Shown here: piece by piece, positions 51,354 to 60,600 of the stretch
Numbering within the stretch: position 1 is the stretch's first letter
Layout: every line of letters begins with the position of its first letter
Origin: a bacterium
GTDB taxonomy: Bacteria > Patescibacteriota > Microgenomatia > UBA1406 > GWC2-37-13
Length of the DNA stretch: 64,000 nt
Direction of reading: 5' to 3'
NCBI GenBank assembly: GCA_029573715.1
Contig: JAKQDR010000226.1
Location: 21,705-85,704 of the forward strand
The notes under the pieces: model-generated
Database searches by the model: none
What the model was told of the DNA's origin: nothing
What the model saw: only the letters and a program-made list of their open reading frames with translations
Program-made: the position numbers and the translations under genes

Positions 51354-53807
51354 ATGGATTGGCTTCTTCACTTTTTATCATGGTACCTATATTTGTTTAT
51401 CATCGGCCTAGTCTTTCTTCCGTTTTCTGCTCGACTCTTTGGCACAACCTTAGATAAGGGGTATGCATTTTCAAAAATAATCGGTATTATCGCGCTTACG
51501 TATTTGTCGCTTCTGCTGGGCATCACTCGTCTGGTGCCGTTTAGCAAATTGCAGATCGTGGGCATATTGCTGGTTGTAGGATTTTTTGCCTATCGCAAGT
51601 ATCTCATCAATCCTCACAAAGATTTTCCTGCTTTGATTTTGTCGCATATCAAAACTATCCGCATTATCATCATAGAAGAGGTGTTGTTTTTTGGTGGACT
51701 GCTTCTTTGGGTTCTCGTGCGAGGGCAAGAGCCGAGCATTCGGGGCCTTGAGAAGTTTATGGATTTTGGATTTATGCAGTCAATTGGCCGCTCTTCATAT
51801 TTTCCTCCGCTTGATATGTGGTATAGCGCTGATATTGAAACTCGACCGGGTGGGTATTTCATAAATTACTACTATTTTGGGCACTTATCGGGTGCGCTTC
51901 TTATCAAACTAGTGGGCGTCCCTGCAGCAGTTGGATATAATTTGGTTCTCGCAAACATTTTAGGGCTTGCGCTTTCTGCGGTGTTTGGCATAGTCGTCAA
52001 CCTCATTGACTATACGCGCCGATTTGTCGGGCACATGGGAAAAACTTTGAGTTTGCTACGCTTGGCATTATATGGGGTGCTTGGGGCATTGCTTGTTAAT
52101 TTCGCCGGCAATCTTCACACGATTTACCTGTTTACCAAAGGATATGAAAATGAAAGTCCGGTGCCTCCATGGACAGTGCTTCCCAACATCCCCGAGCTAT
52201 TTAAACTTATTGGTCAACGATTTCCCAACTTTTTAGGCGCATTGGGGGAGTACTCGCGATATTGGTATCCAAACGCGACTCGTTTCATCCCTCATACTAT
52301 TCATGAGTTCCCCTCATACTCGTATGTGGTGGCAGATTTGCATGGCCATGTGTTTGATATTCCTTTTGTGCTTTTGTCAATCGCCGTTGTGCTATTTTTG
52401 TTTATGCCCTTGGTGCTGGCTCGATGGGTTGGAACGAGAGATGAGAAAGCACCCACAGGCTCCCACGTACAAAAGCACGATACACATGTTAAGCATGTTG
52501 ATGCTCATAGTAATCACAACAGCAAACTCTATCAATCCATTTATTCTTTCTTTGGTCGAGGATTTTTCGGGACACTGCTCGTGAAGTGTTTTGATTCGTA
52601 TGTTCCTCTAACTATTCTCTTTGGATTTTTGACTGCCGTACATTTTATGACGAATGCGTTTGATGGGCCTATATATTTGCTTTTGGGCATAGGAGTGTTA
52701 TATGTCTTGCATGGGTTAAGCATCGCGCTTGTTATTAATCTGGTTATTCTTGCATTTTCATTCATATATTTTTCACTTCCCTTTTCGGTATTTTTTGAGC
52801 CGTTTGTTTCGGGAGTTGGGGTCAATTGTGGGTTTCCATTGGTTGAAGCATGGGCAAAGGGCGCTGAAAGTTTGAAGGTGGGGCCATTTTTATTTGAACA
52901 AGGAAATTGCCAACGATCACCACTCTATCAGGTGATTATCCTCTGGGGATTCTTTTGGTTTTTTGCCCTGGTGCTTGCAGTCGTTATGTATCTCACCCGC
53001 AGATTGAAAGATGCAGCTCACCACGCAGAGCAAAAAGTGCTCGGCCACATGATGCTAGTTGATAAGTTTATGCTTTTGTTTTTTGTGTTTGGCACCATAT
53101 TGCTCATTATTCCTGAATTTTTTTATATTAAAGACATTTACCCCACGCACTTTCGTGCCAACACTATGTTTAAGATGGGGTATCAAGCATATATCATCAT
53201 GACGATAGCATCGGTGTATAGCTTGTGGAGGCTTTCAATGGTGCCACCGATATATAAGGTAGTTCGAAGAGTGCTTGTGGTGCTGTCTTGGATTCTTATC
53301 TCGCTTAATCTCATGTATATGAATTTTGCTGTTCAGTCTTATTATGGCAACCTGTCAAAGCCTATTCAGCTTGACGGTGCCCGATGGTTGAAAGACCAAT
53401 TCGCTGATATGCATGAAATTGTTGAATACTTTAATACAAAAGTATCTGGTCAGCCGGTCATCCTTGAGGCACAAGGCGACAGCTACACCGATTACAATGT
53501 GATTTCAGCATATACCGGTTTGCCGACCGTTGCCGGTTGGTGGGTGCATCAGTGGCTGTGGCGCGGGAGCTCTGATGTGGTGGGGGTGCGCATTCCTCAT
53601 ATTGAAGTAATCTATCGATCTGAAGACGTTAATTTGACACGCAAGCTCCTTCGACAATACAAAGTGGAATATGTCATTATTTCCTCTAATGAGCGCAAAA
53701 AATACGCGGTGGATGAGTGGACAATCAACGAAGAAAAGTTTAAGACACTGGGCACCGAGGTATTTCGCACAAGCGACGGCGAGAGCGTTGTGTATAAAAT
53801 TCGATAA
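51354..53807 (+). CDS. DUF2298 (YYY-domain) polytopic membrane protein
   Basis: 817 aa with about twelve to fourteen hydrophobic segments. The block IRGLEKFMDFGFMQSIGRS followed by FPPLDMWYSADIETRPGGYFINYYYFGH is the signature of the DUF2298/chlor_Arch_YYY family, membrane proteins thought to be GT-C-like glycosyltransferases. A His-rich cytoplasmic-looking loop (near residues 375-390, KHDTHVKHVDAHSNH) could bind metal. The C-terminal 140 residues are soluble. It is the sole gene of its transcript, with a strong Shine-Dalgarno. Confidence 0.87.
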   Translation: MDWLLHFLSWYLYLFIIGLVFLPFSARLFGTTLDKGYAFSKIIGIIALTYLSLLLGITRLVPFSKLQIVGILLVVGFFAYRKYLINPHKDFPALILSHIKTIRIIIIEEVLFFGGLLLWVLVRGQEPSIRGLEKFMDFGFMQSIGRSSYFPPLDMWYSADIETRPGGYFINYYYFGHLSGALLIKLVGVPAAVGYNLVLANILGLALSAVFGIVVNLIDYTRRFVGHMGKTLSLLRLALYGVLGALLVNFAGNLHTIYLFTKGYENESPVPPWTVLPNIPELFKLIGQRFPNFLGALGEYSRYWYPNATRFIPHTIHEFPSYSYVVADLHGHVFDIPFVLLSIAVVLFLFMPLVLARWVGTRDEKAPTGSHVQKHDTHVKHVDAHSNHNSKLYQSIYSFFGRGFFGTLLVKCFDSYVPLTILFGFLTAVHFMTNAFDGPIYLLLGIGVLYVLHGLSIALVINLVILAFSFIYFSLPFSVFFEPFVSGVGVNCGFPLVEAWAKGAESLKVGPFLFEQGNCQRSPLYQVIILWGFFWFFALVLAVVMYLTRRLKDAAHHAEQKVLGHMMLVDKFMLLFFVFGTILLIIPEFFYIKDIYPTHFRANTMFKMGYQAYIIMTIASVYSLWRLSMVPPIYKVVRRVLVVLSWILISLNLMYMNFAVQSYYGNLSKPIQLDGARWLKDQFADMHEIVEYFNTKVSGQPVILEAQGDSYTDYNVISAYTGLPTVAGWWVHQWLWRGSSDVVGVRIPHIEVIYRSEDVNLTRKLLRQYKVEYVIISSNERKKYAVDEWTINEEKFKTLGTEVFRTSDGESVVYKIR

Positions 53808-53813
53808 CTTAAA

Positions 53814-54302
53814 TCATTCAAATGCCTTTGGTATGCCGGGCAAAATGTATTCTACGTTGAGTTTAGACATTGATGCATCGGGGATATTGAGAGAGGAAAC
53901 CCATAATTCAAACTGAGCTTCAACTTCTGCCATATCTTGTTCTTTTGCCTCGACAATAATTGTGAAATATTCTGTGTCTTCGTCCACAAAAACTGTTTTT
54001 ACCATAAAGTACTCATTTTCAAATGGACTACTATTGTGTATGACAAGGTCGGGACGCAGTTCAGCTTCTGTTTTGACATATTCTTCCACAAACTTATCAT
54101 CCCGTGGGCTTTCTGATTGCTCAATGGGAACTGATGGGGCGGGGGTGAGGGTGGGTATTGGGCTGTCTGGCGGTTCGGTGTCAGGTGTCTTCTGATTCAT
54201 GCGAAGCAGCGCATATATTATAAGTAACACCAAACAAACAACAATCCCAATCACGAGCAGTCGCTTTGGTTGAACAAGTTTTTCGGGGATTGAATTATCC
54301 AT
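53814..54302 (-). CDS. Small membrane-anchored protein, partner of the CHAP hydrolase
   Basis: 162 aa. One membrane helix (about 15-34), then a Pro/Ser/Thr-rich linker and a small alpha/beta domain (about 90-160) with PFENEYFMVKTVF, EYFTIIVEAK and QFELWVSSLNI. The same order occurs in the 154-aa protein at 55558 (PIETNTFRISADY, KYAVTFSDS, AFEQWLEDTYPAI), so the two are paralogues. Each follows a secreted cell-wall hydrolase gene. It is the last gene of the four-gene operon. Function unknown; immunity or assembly partner is a possibility. Confidence 0.7.
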   Translation of the reverse strand: MDNSIPEKLVQPKRLLVIGIVVCLVLLIIYALLRMNQKTPDTEPPDSPIPTLTPAPSVPIEQSESPRDDKFVEEYVKTEAELRPDLVIHNSSPFENEYFMVKTVFVDEDTEYFTIIVEAKEQDMAEVEAQFELWVSSLNIPDASMSKLNVEYILPGIPKAFE

Positions 54303-54326
54303 ATATTATGAAGAGAGGATTGATAA

Positions 54327-55553
54327 TTAAAGTTTTCTCAAAAATCCCTTTGGGGTTTTTCCTGACAAATTGACATCGACTGTCCGCACTCTAAAATCAC
54401 CTGGGTGTGCCCAGTTTCCTTCTGCGATCTGAATGAGCGTTGATCCTAGAACGCCCGACACATATGCAATGTGGCCATAATGCCCTGTATCTGGATTGCA
54501 GTTGCCATTTGAAGAGTTCCAAATGACTAAGTCTCCTGCTTGCGGGCTGAAATTTGCCGAGCCATAAGGGTAATATTGATGAACAGTGGTAGTGTCTACA
54601 AACTCACATGCTGCCGTATGACCTACTGCTGGAACAACGCCGTTGAGCTCACGACTGAGTGCAAATGCGGCGCCGACGCATTGCAAATTGTTATAAGTGG
54701 TGGCAGACCAATTTACGTTTTGCTTAAATGTTGCGCTCACTCGGGTCATCTGGGAAGTAATACCGTTCACATTATTTCTATTCACAGAAATACATTGCAT
54801 GCTTGGGGCAGCTGAGCAATTGAATGTTGCGCCATGCACTGCTTTTACCTCATTGACTATATCTTGAGCATATGCGGGATTGCCGGGGGCGGCAATTGTG
54901 GGGCCTAGTGTGATGGTGACGACAGGAGTTACACTTCCCACAGGGATAGTGGCGCCCGGCTCTTGGGGTGCTGAGCCCCCAGCATCGATTGCTCCATCAT
55001 CTGCTGGCAGCAATACTTGCATAATTGGCAATTTACGAAAGTAATCAAATACTGATGCCGACCCTGTATTGTTTGGCGGTACAACGGGTGTCGGCGTCCC
55101 CACAAGGTTTGATTGGCATTCGGCCTGTGTAGCACAACACAAATTAGAAAATCCTTCGCCACAATATATGTATGGTGGGACAGTGAGTAATCCGGTTTGA
55201 CCAGGAACGCTTGCGCAAACAGGAGGGTTGGGCACGTATGGGTCGTTAGTTGGATCATCATCGAGCACATCATCACAACTACACCGCTCGTTGACCGGAT
55301 CATATCTATCGTTATTGTCCATGCCGGGCTGGTAACAACAGTTGTTCCATGTAGAAACATCACCAGTGCAATCCGATTTCCCTTGATTTCTGCATGCGGT
55401 ATAGCATACAGACGAACAATTGTCGCTTGAGCCGGGGACTTGTGTGCCGCAAGCTGCATTCGCGACATGATGGGCCAAACTCAATTGAAGCACTGTCATG
55501 AAAACCATGCAAATACTGGTTGATATGGTGGTGTGAATGTGCATGTTTCGCAT
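54327..55553 (-). CDS. Secreted CHAP-domain peptidoglycan hydrolase
   Basis: 408 aa. A signal peptide (about 1-34) is followed by a cysteine-rich N-terminal region with more than ten cysteines, a linker with DYFRKLPIMQ and LPADDGAIDAGGSA, and a C-terminal CHAP domain. The CHAP catalytic pair is Cys292 (QCVGAAFA) and His361 (HYGHIAYVSG), with GDLVIWNSS between them. CHAP enzymes cut peptidoglycan peptides or amide bonds. It starts four bases after the gene at 55558 and is followed by the small anchored protein at 53814. Confidence 0.82.
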   Translation of the reverse strand: MRNMHIHTTISTSICMVFMTVLQLSLAHHVANAACGTQVPGSSDNCSSVCYTACRNQGKSDCTGDVSTWNNCCYQPGMDNNDRYDPVNERCSCDDVLDDDPTNDPYVPNPPVCASVPGQTGLLTVPPYIYCGEGFSNLCCATQAECQSNLVGTPTPVVPPNNTGSASVFDYFRKLPIMQVLLPADDGAIDAGGSAPQEPGATIPVGSVTPVVTITLGPTIAAPGNPAYAQDIVNEVKAVHGATFNCSAAPSMQCISVNRNNVNGITSQMTRVSATFKQNVNWSATTYNNLQCVGAAFALSRELNGVVPAVGHTAACEFVDTTTVHQYYPYGSANFSPQAGDLVIWNSSNGNCNPDTGHYGHIAYVSGVLGSTLIQIAEGNWAHPGDFRVRTVDVNLSGKTPKGFLRKL

Positions 55554-55557
55554 ACAG

Positions 55558-56022
55558 TTATGGTACCAGTATAAACTCTTCTAAGCTAATTGCGGGATAT
55601 GTATCTTCCAGCCATTGCTCAAACGCATCTTGATTGACAGGATTACTGGAGTCAGAAAATGTCACTGCATATTTTGCACGATTATAGTCTGCACTGATAC
55701 GGAATGTATTTGTCTCAATAGGAAGTGCATCCCAAAGTGACCCTCGTGCATCGGCCGATTCACGTTCATCTTCGGTGAGCTCTTCATCGAGCGCACCGGT
55801 GCTGTCTAATTGTTGTTGCATCTTGGGATATGCAAATGGCGAGCCTTGAAATGATTGATCAATTTCACCATCTAATGGGGGGGCGGGTGATGTTTCAAAC
55901 TCTCTCACCTGGGGTGATGGTGTCTTTGGTTGACTGCTTCTTATCATAAGAGCCCCATACACAGTGGCAAGTAAGAGCAAAAGCGCAACACCAATGGCGA
56001 TGAAAAGTTTGATTTTTTGCAT
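55558..56022 (-). CDS. Small membrane-anchored protein, partner of the transglycosylase/C39 protein
   Basis: 154 aa: a membrane helix (about 5-27), an acidic Ser/Pro linker, and a C-terminal alpha/beta domain related to that of the protein at 53814. It starts six bases after the stop of the hydrolase at 56029. The gene order hydrolase-small protein is repeated twice in this operon. No family known. Confidence 0.7.
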   Translation of the reverse strand: MQKIKLFIAIGVALLLLLATVYGALMIRSSQPKTPSPQVREFETSPAPPLDGEIDQSFQGSPFAYPKMQQQLDSTGALDEELTEDERESADARGSLWDALPIETNTFRISADYNRAKYAVTFSDSSNPVNQDAFEQWLEDTYPAISLEEFILVP

Positions 56023-56028
56023 AATTGA

Positions 56029-57642
56029 TTATTTTTTTCGGACCAAGATATATTGGGTAATGTCGAGTGATGTAAATGATCTATCGGGGTATTGGCCGCG
56101 CAATAACCCATTAAGATTTATGGGTGGGCGTGCACCCGGCCCCATGATGGAATCATTAACAAAGTATGGGTCATAGACAAGTATATTGTTATTCGCATCA
56201 ATTTGTGTAATCCACACGTAATGACCTCGAGTATTCGTATTCATGGTTCGTTTGTAGGCTACTCGCGCAAGAGCAGTCCATCCCTGACTAAAAAATGGCT
56301 TAAGACGCGTAGCATCTGCTGCCAAATCACCCGAAGAAGAAATGATATCTGTCCGTTCGATCGATGCAGTATATCCATTCAATACTCGGATTTGTCCTTG
56401 AGAACTTGAGCCGTTACAACTTAAGACAGCAGGACTGGCGAGCATTGCATTGGCAGCTCGTATTGGTGTGTATGCTGAATCAGCATATGAGGCGATCACT
56501 TGAGCAACCGAAGTGGGCACGCATCCAGCAGCACATAGAAACGGCACCGTTTCGCCATCCTTTTGACAGTTCCCATATGATTGAACTTGAAACGCAGGAT
56601 CACACTGATTGAAGTATCGCAAATTACCAGCTTGAGCGGGTGGAGTTGTGGGCGCGAGGGTAGTGGTGCCAGAGGGGGAGGTTGGGGCGGGAGGATTGGT
56701 GGGGGCCGCTTGTGCATAGCGCTGTTGTATGCCGGCAATAAGAGCGAGCGTACCAATTCTATTGGGTGAATATGGCCGACCATTTGGATTGGAGGCGCTT
56801 ATAGGAGGGCACTTTTGTCCATCACTACAATATACATACCACATATCCTTATGTCGTTCGTCATAACATGCGAGGGGGTAGAGATGATCTTCGTACTCGT
56901 ACAACCTTGGACATCCGGTATACCGAGTTTGTGGTTTTGGAAAGTCTCCATTGCACTGGCTGTTTCCGGGCCCGTTATATAACGCGAATGCTTTCACGAG
57001 TTTTCGAAAATCATTAAATGGACCTGTAGTTGAACCATATTTACTTTTAAATACCTGACCTGCATCTAGTGCGCTAGCAAGGAGGGTTGGGTAAATTTTT
57101 CCACCTTGATCAGGCTCTGGTGTGCCAAGAGGTCTTCCGCTTATAAGCGATCTGTTTGGATTAAAGCTTCCGCCTGTTTCTACATAATGAATGGCGGCAA
57201 AGATTTCCCATGACACCCCGGTTTGTGTTGCGGCCTGCTGATATACCGGTATGACTTGAGATGCAACGGCGTTTAAACTATTTAATGCAGTGTTAAGCCC
57301 GGTTGTGCATGCGCCTGCAGGGATTTGTGGTGGCCCGGGAGGCAAGACGTTTCCCGGAGTGACCGGTGGATAGGGATAGCCAGTGGTACTTGGTGCAAGC
57401 GTTGGAGTGCCCCCGGCACTACCCCCATCTGATGATACGCCTTCATCACTAGGAACCATATTTTGCAAGATGGGCCCCGGCATTCTGCCGATGTTGCGCC
57501 AATAATCCATAAGTGATGCGGGAGTGGGGGTTGGCTCTTGAGCAAATATCGGATGTTGTATGAGCCATAGCATTGCCAAACCTATACATGCGATAGCAAG
57601 TAGTGTATTATTTCTCTTGACTTTGATACGGTTTATATTCAT
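56029..57642 (-). CDS. Secreted lysozyme-like/transglycosylase and C39-like peptidase protein
   Basis: 537 aa. A signal anchor (about 12-34) precedes a linker with DYWRNIGRMPG and VPSDEGVSSDGGSA, which matches the linker of the CHAP protein. A lysozyme-like domain follows (about 112-310; WEIFAAIHYVETGG with Glu155 as the likely acid). A Pro/Thr-rich linker leads to a C39-like papain-fold domain with AGCVPTSVAQVIASY (Cys374), GHYVWITQID and VYDPYF supplying the Cys, His and Asp. It combines glycan and peptide cleavage and would remodel cell wall around a secretion or pilus machine, or attack a neighbour. Its ATG is only 12 bp from that of clpC. Confidence 0.8.
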   Translation of the reverse strand: MNINRIKVKRNNTLLAIACIGLAMLWLIQHPIFAQEPTPTPASLMDYWRNIGRMPGPILQNMVPSDEGVSSDGGSAGGTPTLAPSTTGYPYPPVTPGNVLPPGPPQIPAGACTTGLNTALNSLNAVASQVIPVYQQAATQTGVSWEIFAAIHYVETGGSFNPNRSLISGRPLGTPEPDQGGKIYPTLLASALDAGQVFKSKYGSTTGPFNDFRKLVKAFALYNGPGNSQCNGDFPKPQTRYTGCPRLYEYEDHLYPLACYDERHKDMWYVYCSDGQKCPPISASNPNGRPYSPNRIGTLALIAGIQQRYAQAAPTNPPAPTSPSGTTTLAPTTPPAQAGNLRYFNQCDPAFQVQSYGNCQKDGETVPFLCAAGCVPTSVAQVIASYADSAYTPIRAANAMLASPAVLSCNGSSSQGQIRVLNGYTASIERTDIISSSGDLAADATRLKPFFSQGWTALARVAYKRTMNTNTRGHYVWITQIDANNNILVYDPYFVNDSIMGPGARPPINLNGLLRGQYPDRSFTSLDITQYILVRKK

Positions 57643-57645
57643 AAT
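57617..57645 (+). promoter_or_regulatory. Promoter of clpC
   Basis: TTGACT (57617-57622) and CATAAT (57640-57645) are 17 bp apart, the -10 ending 8 nt before ATG 57654. It lies within the first codons of the divergent hydrolase gene (start at 57642). Confidence 0.6.
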
Positions 57646-57653
57646 GAACGTCG

Positions 57654-60600
57654 ATGTCAGTACTTGATTTTATAAAAAAACCAACCCCTACGTCAAATGC
57701 AGCTTCACCAGGAGTTGCTCCAGCGCCCATTGTCCCCCAGTATGCAGCTACTCCTGCTGGATTACAAACCCCTCCGGCGCCAAACATTTCCTCATCTGCA
57801 GCGGCAGAAATTGACCCGGCGGAACAAGCACGCCAGGCATATGTTGCAGATTTACTCAAAAAATATCCACAGCCTGCAGCACCTGTTGCAAAAACGCAGC
57901 CTGTAGCATCTGCTGTGCAGGGAGCTCCTCCTACACCTGCTGCAACAAGCGCTCAACAAGCGCCACCCGCGCCATCTGTAGCATCGACAGTACCACCTGC
58001 ATCATCAAAAAAACCTTCTCCCACTGCATCTGTGGGAAAATCTGCATCTGCGGAGGGTGGCCAAATGTCCAGACAAGAACTACTTGATTTGATGACGCAT
58101 TTGGCACAGCGCTCAAACAAAGTATTTCTTGCCGCTCAAACAAAAGCAAAAGAAGTTCAATCGGAATGGGTAGACAGCGAGCATGTGCTCTCTGGCCTCA
58201 TGACCGATGCAGAGATTGTAAAACTATTGGGTGAGATGAAAGTAGACACACAAAAAGTCGATGCGGCACTGGCCCAGCTTTTTAAGCGTGCACCTGCCAA
58301 AAAACCTCCTCAGATTGCTCCGCGAATTAAAACCATTTTACAGAAAGCACTTGAAGATGCGCGAAAGTCAGGGGTGGAGCTGGTGGCACCTGAGCATTTA
58401 CTGTTGTCACTATTTGAAGAAGGGGAAGGCATAGGCGCACGCCTTTTGGCAAAGCTTGGAGTGCAAGGAGAAGATTTACGCAAACGGGTGATGTCGCAGG
58501 TTGCTTCTCAAAACAAGGGCCAGGTGAATCCCGATGGCACCATCACCAAGCCGGGTGAAGCGAAAAAAAGTGCACTCTCTTCATACACTATAGATATAAC
58601 GGCAAAAGCAGAGCGGGGTGAGCTTGATGCAGTGGTTGAGCGCGCAGAAGAAATTGAGCGCGTAGTGCAAGTGCTTTCACGCAGAACAAAAAATAATCCG
58701 GCGCTTGTCGGTGAGCCGGGAGTCGGTAAGACAGCTATTCTTGAAGGACTTGCCCAGCGAATTGCCGCACGACAAGTCCCGGAGATTTTATTGGGCAAAC
58801 ATATTTTACAGCTTGATCTTATGTCGGTGCTTGCCGGCGCATCTCATCGCGGTGAGTTTGAACAGCGCATGAAGGATTTGATTGAAGAGATCTGTGCTGC
58901 TAACGGACAGTACATCATGTTTATTGATGAGATGCATACGATTGTCGGTGCGGGAGGCGGAGGGGACAACAGTTTGGATGCTGCCAACTTCCTCAAGCCC
59001 GCCCTAGCCCGGGGAGATTTGCAGATGATAGGGGCAACCACACTCACTGAATATCGCAAATATGTCGAAAAAGACCCTGCACTTGAGCGCAGATTTCAAA
59101 CCGTACAAGTCCCCGAGCCCACCGAAGAAGCGGCGATTAAAATGCTTAAGGCGTTACGACCCAAGTATGAAAAGTTTCATAATGTAACCATTCCCGATGA
59201 CGCGGTTGAATCTGCGGTGAAGCTTTCAAAGCGATATGTCGGCGACAGATTCCTTCCTGATAAGGCCATTGACCTTATGGATGAGGCCGCATCTGCCGTG
59301 CGATTGCCACTCATGTCGCTGCCCGAAAAGATTAAATCACTTGAAGAGCGCATTGGGCAGCTGCATGCTGATATGCAAAAAGCAGAAAGCAAAGGAGACA
59401 CCGTCAGAGCAAAAGTGCTGAAAGCAAAGCTTGCCGACCTTGAGCCTAAAATGAAAGACATGCAACAAGAGTATGAGAGTAAGAAAAATCAATCTAATGT
59501 ACAGGTAACAGAATCAATCATAAAAGATGTGGTCTCTCGATGGACAGGTGTGCCGGTATCAAAGTTAAGTGGCTCAGAGTCAGACAGGCTCACCAAACTT
59601 GAGCAGATTATGCATGAGCGCATGATTGGGCAGGAGCGTCCGGTTAAGGCGGTTGCCGCCGCAGTGAGGAGGGGGCGTGCGGGGCTTAAATCCAACAAGC
59701 GACCCATCGGCAGCTTTATATTCCTCGGGCCATCAGGTGTGGGAAAAACAGAGCTCACCAAAACACTTGCGGAAGTGCTTTTTGGACAAGAAGATGCCAT
59801 GATTCGCTTTGACATGACGGAGTTTATGGAAAAGCATGAAGTCGCAAAATTATTGGGGCCACCCCCTGGCTATGTGGGCTATGAAGAAGGAGGCAAACTT
59901 ACTGAGGCTGTTCGTCGCAAACCCTATTCTGTGGTGCTTTTTGATGAGGTTGAAAAAGCGCACCCTGACATTTTCAACATTTTGCTTCAGATTCTTGATG
60001 ATGGGCGCTTGACGGACAACAAAGGAAGAACCATTTCTTTCAAAAATACTGTTGTGATTTGTACCTCAAACATCGGCACGCAACTCATTCAAGACAAGCT
60101 CCTCCAAAAACAATCAAAAAAAGATCAAGATGAAAAAGGGCAGTCCGAGCATATATCGGCAGATGGAAAAACCATCGTCGCAGGAAAACAATCCGAAAAG
60201 CGAGTGCCTGCATTTACTGAGCCATCTCATGAGTTTACCGACATGAAAGCCGATGACATCGCTCCCGCTTATCGGGGAGCAAAAGCAAATTTCAATGAAC
60301 CCGAATTGCAAGTGGGCTATGAGTTTGAAGATGAAGTGCAAGGAGATCTTTCGCAAGCCAAATACAATGAGCTGCGCGACTTAGTGATGGGGGAGCTTCG
60401 GAAGTTTTTCCGCCCCGAACTTATCAATCGATTTGATGAGGTGATTGTGTTTGAACCGCTCGCCCTCAAACACATGAAAAAGATCGTAGAACTTCAACTT
60501 AAGGCTCTGGTGAAACTTCTTGAGGAGCAAAATATTGGGCTCACCGTGACTGATGTTGCCAAGGAGCAAATTGTGACTGCAGGCTTTGACCCTGTATATG

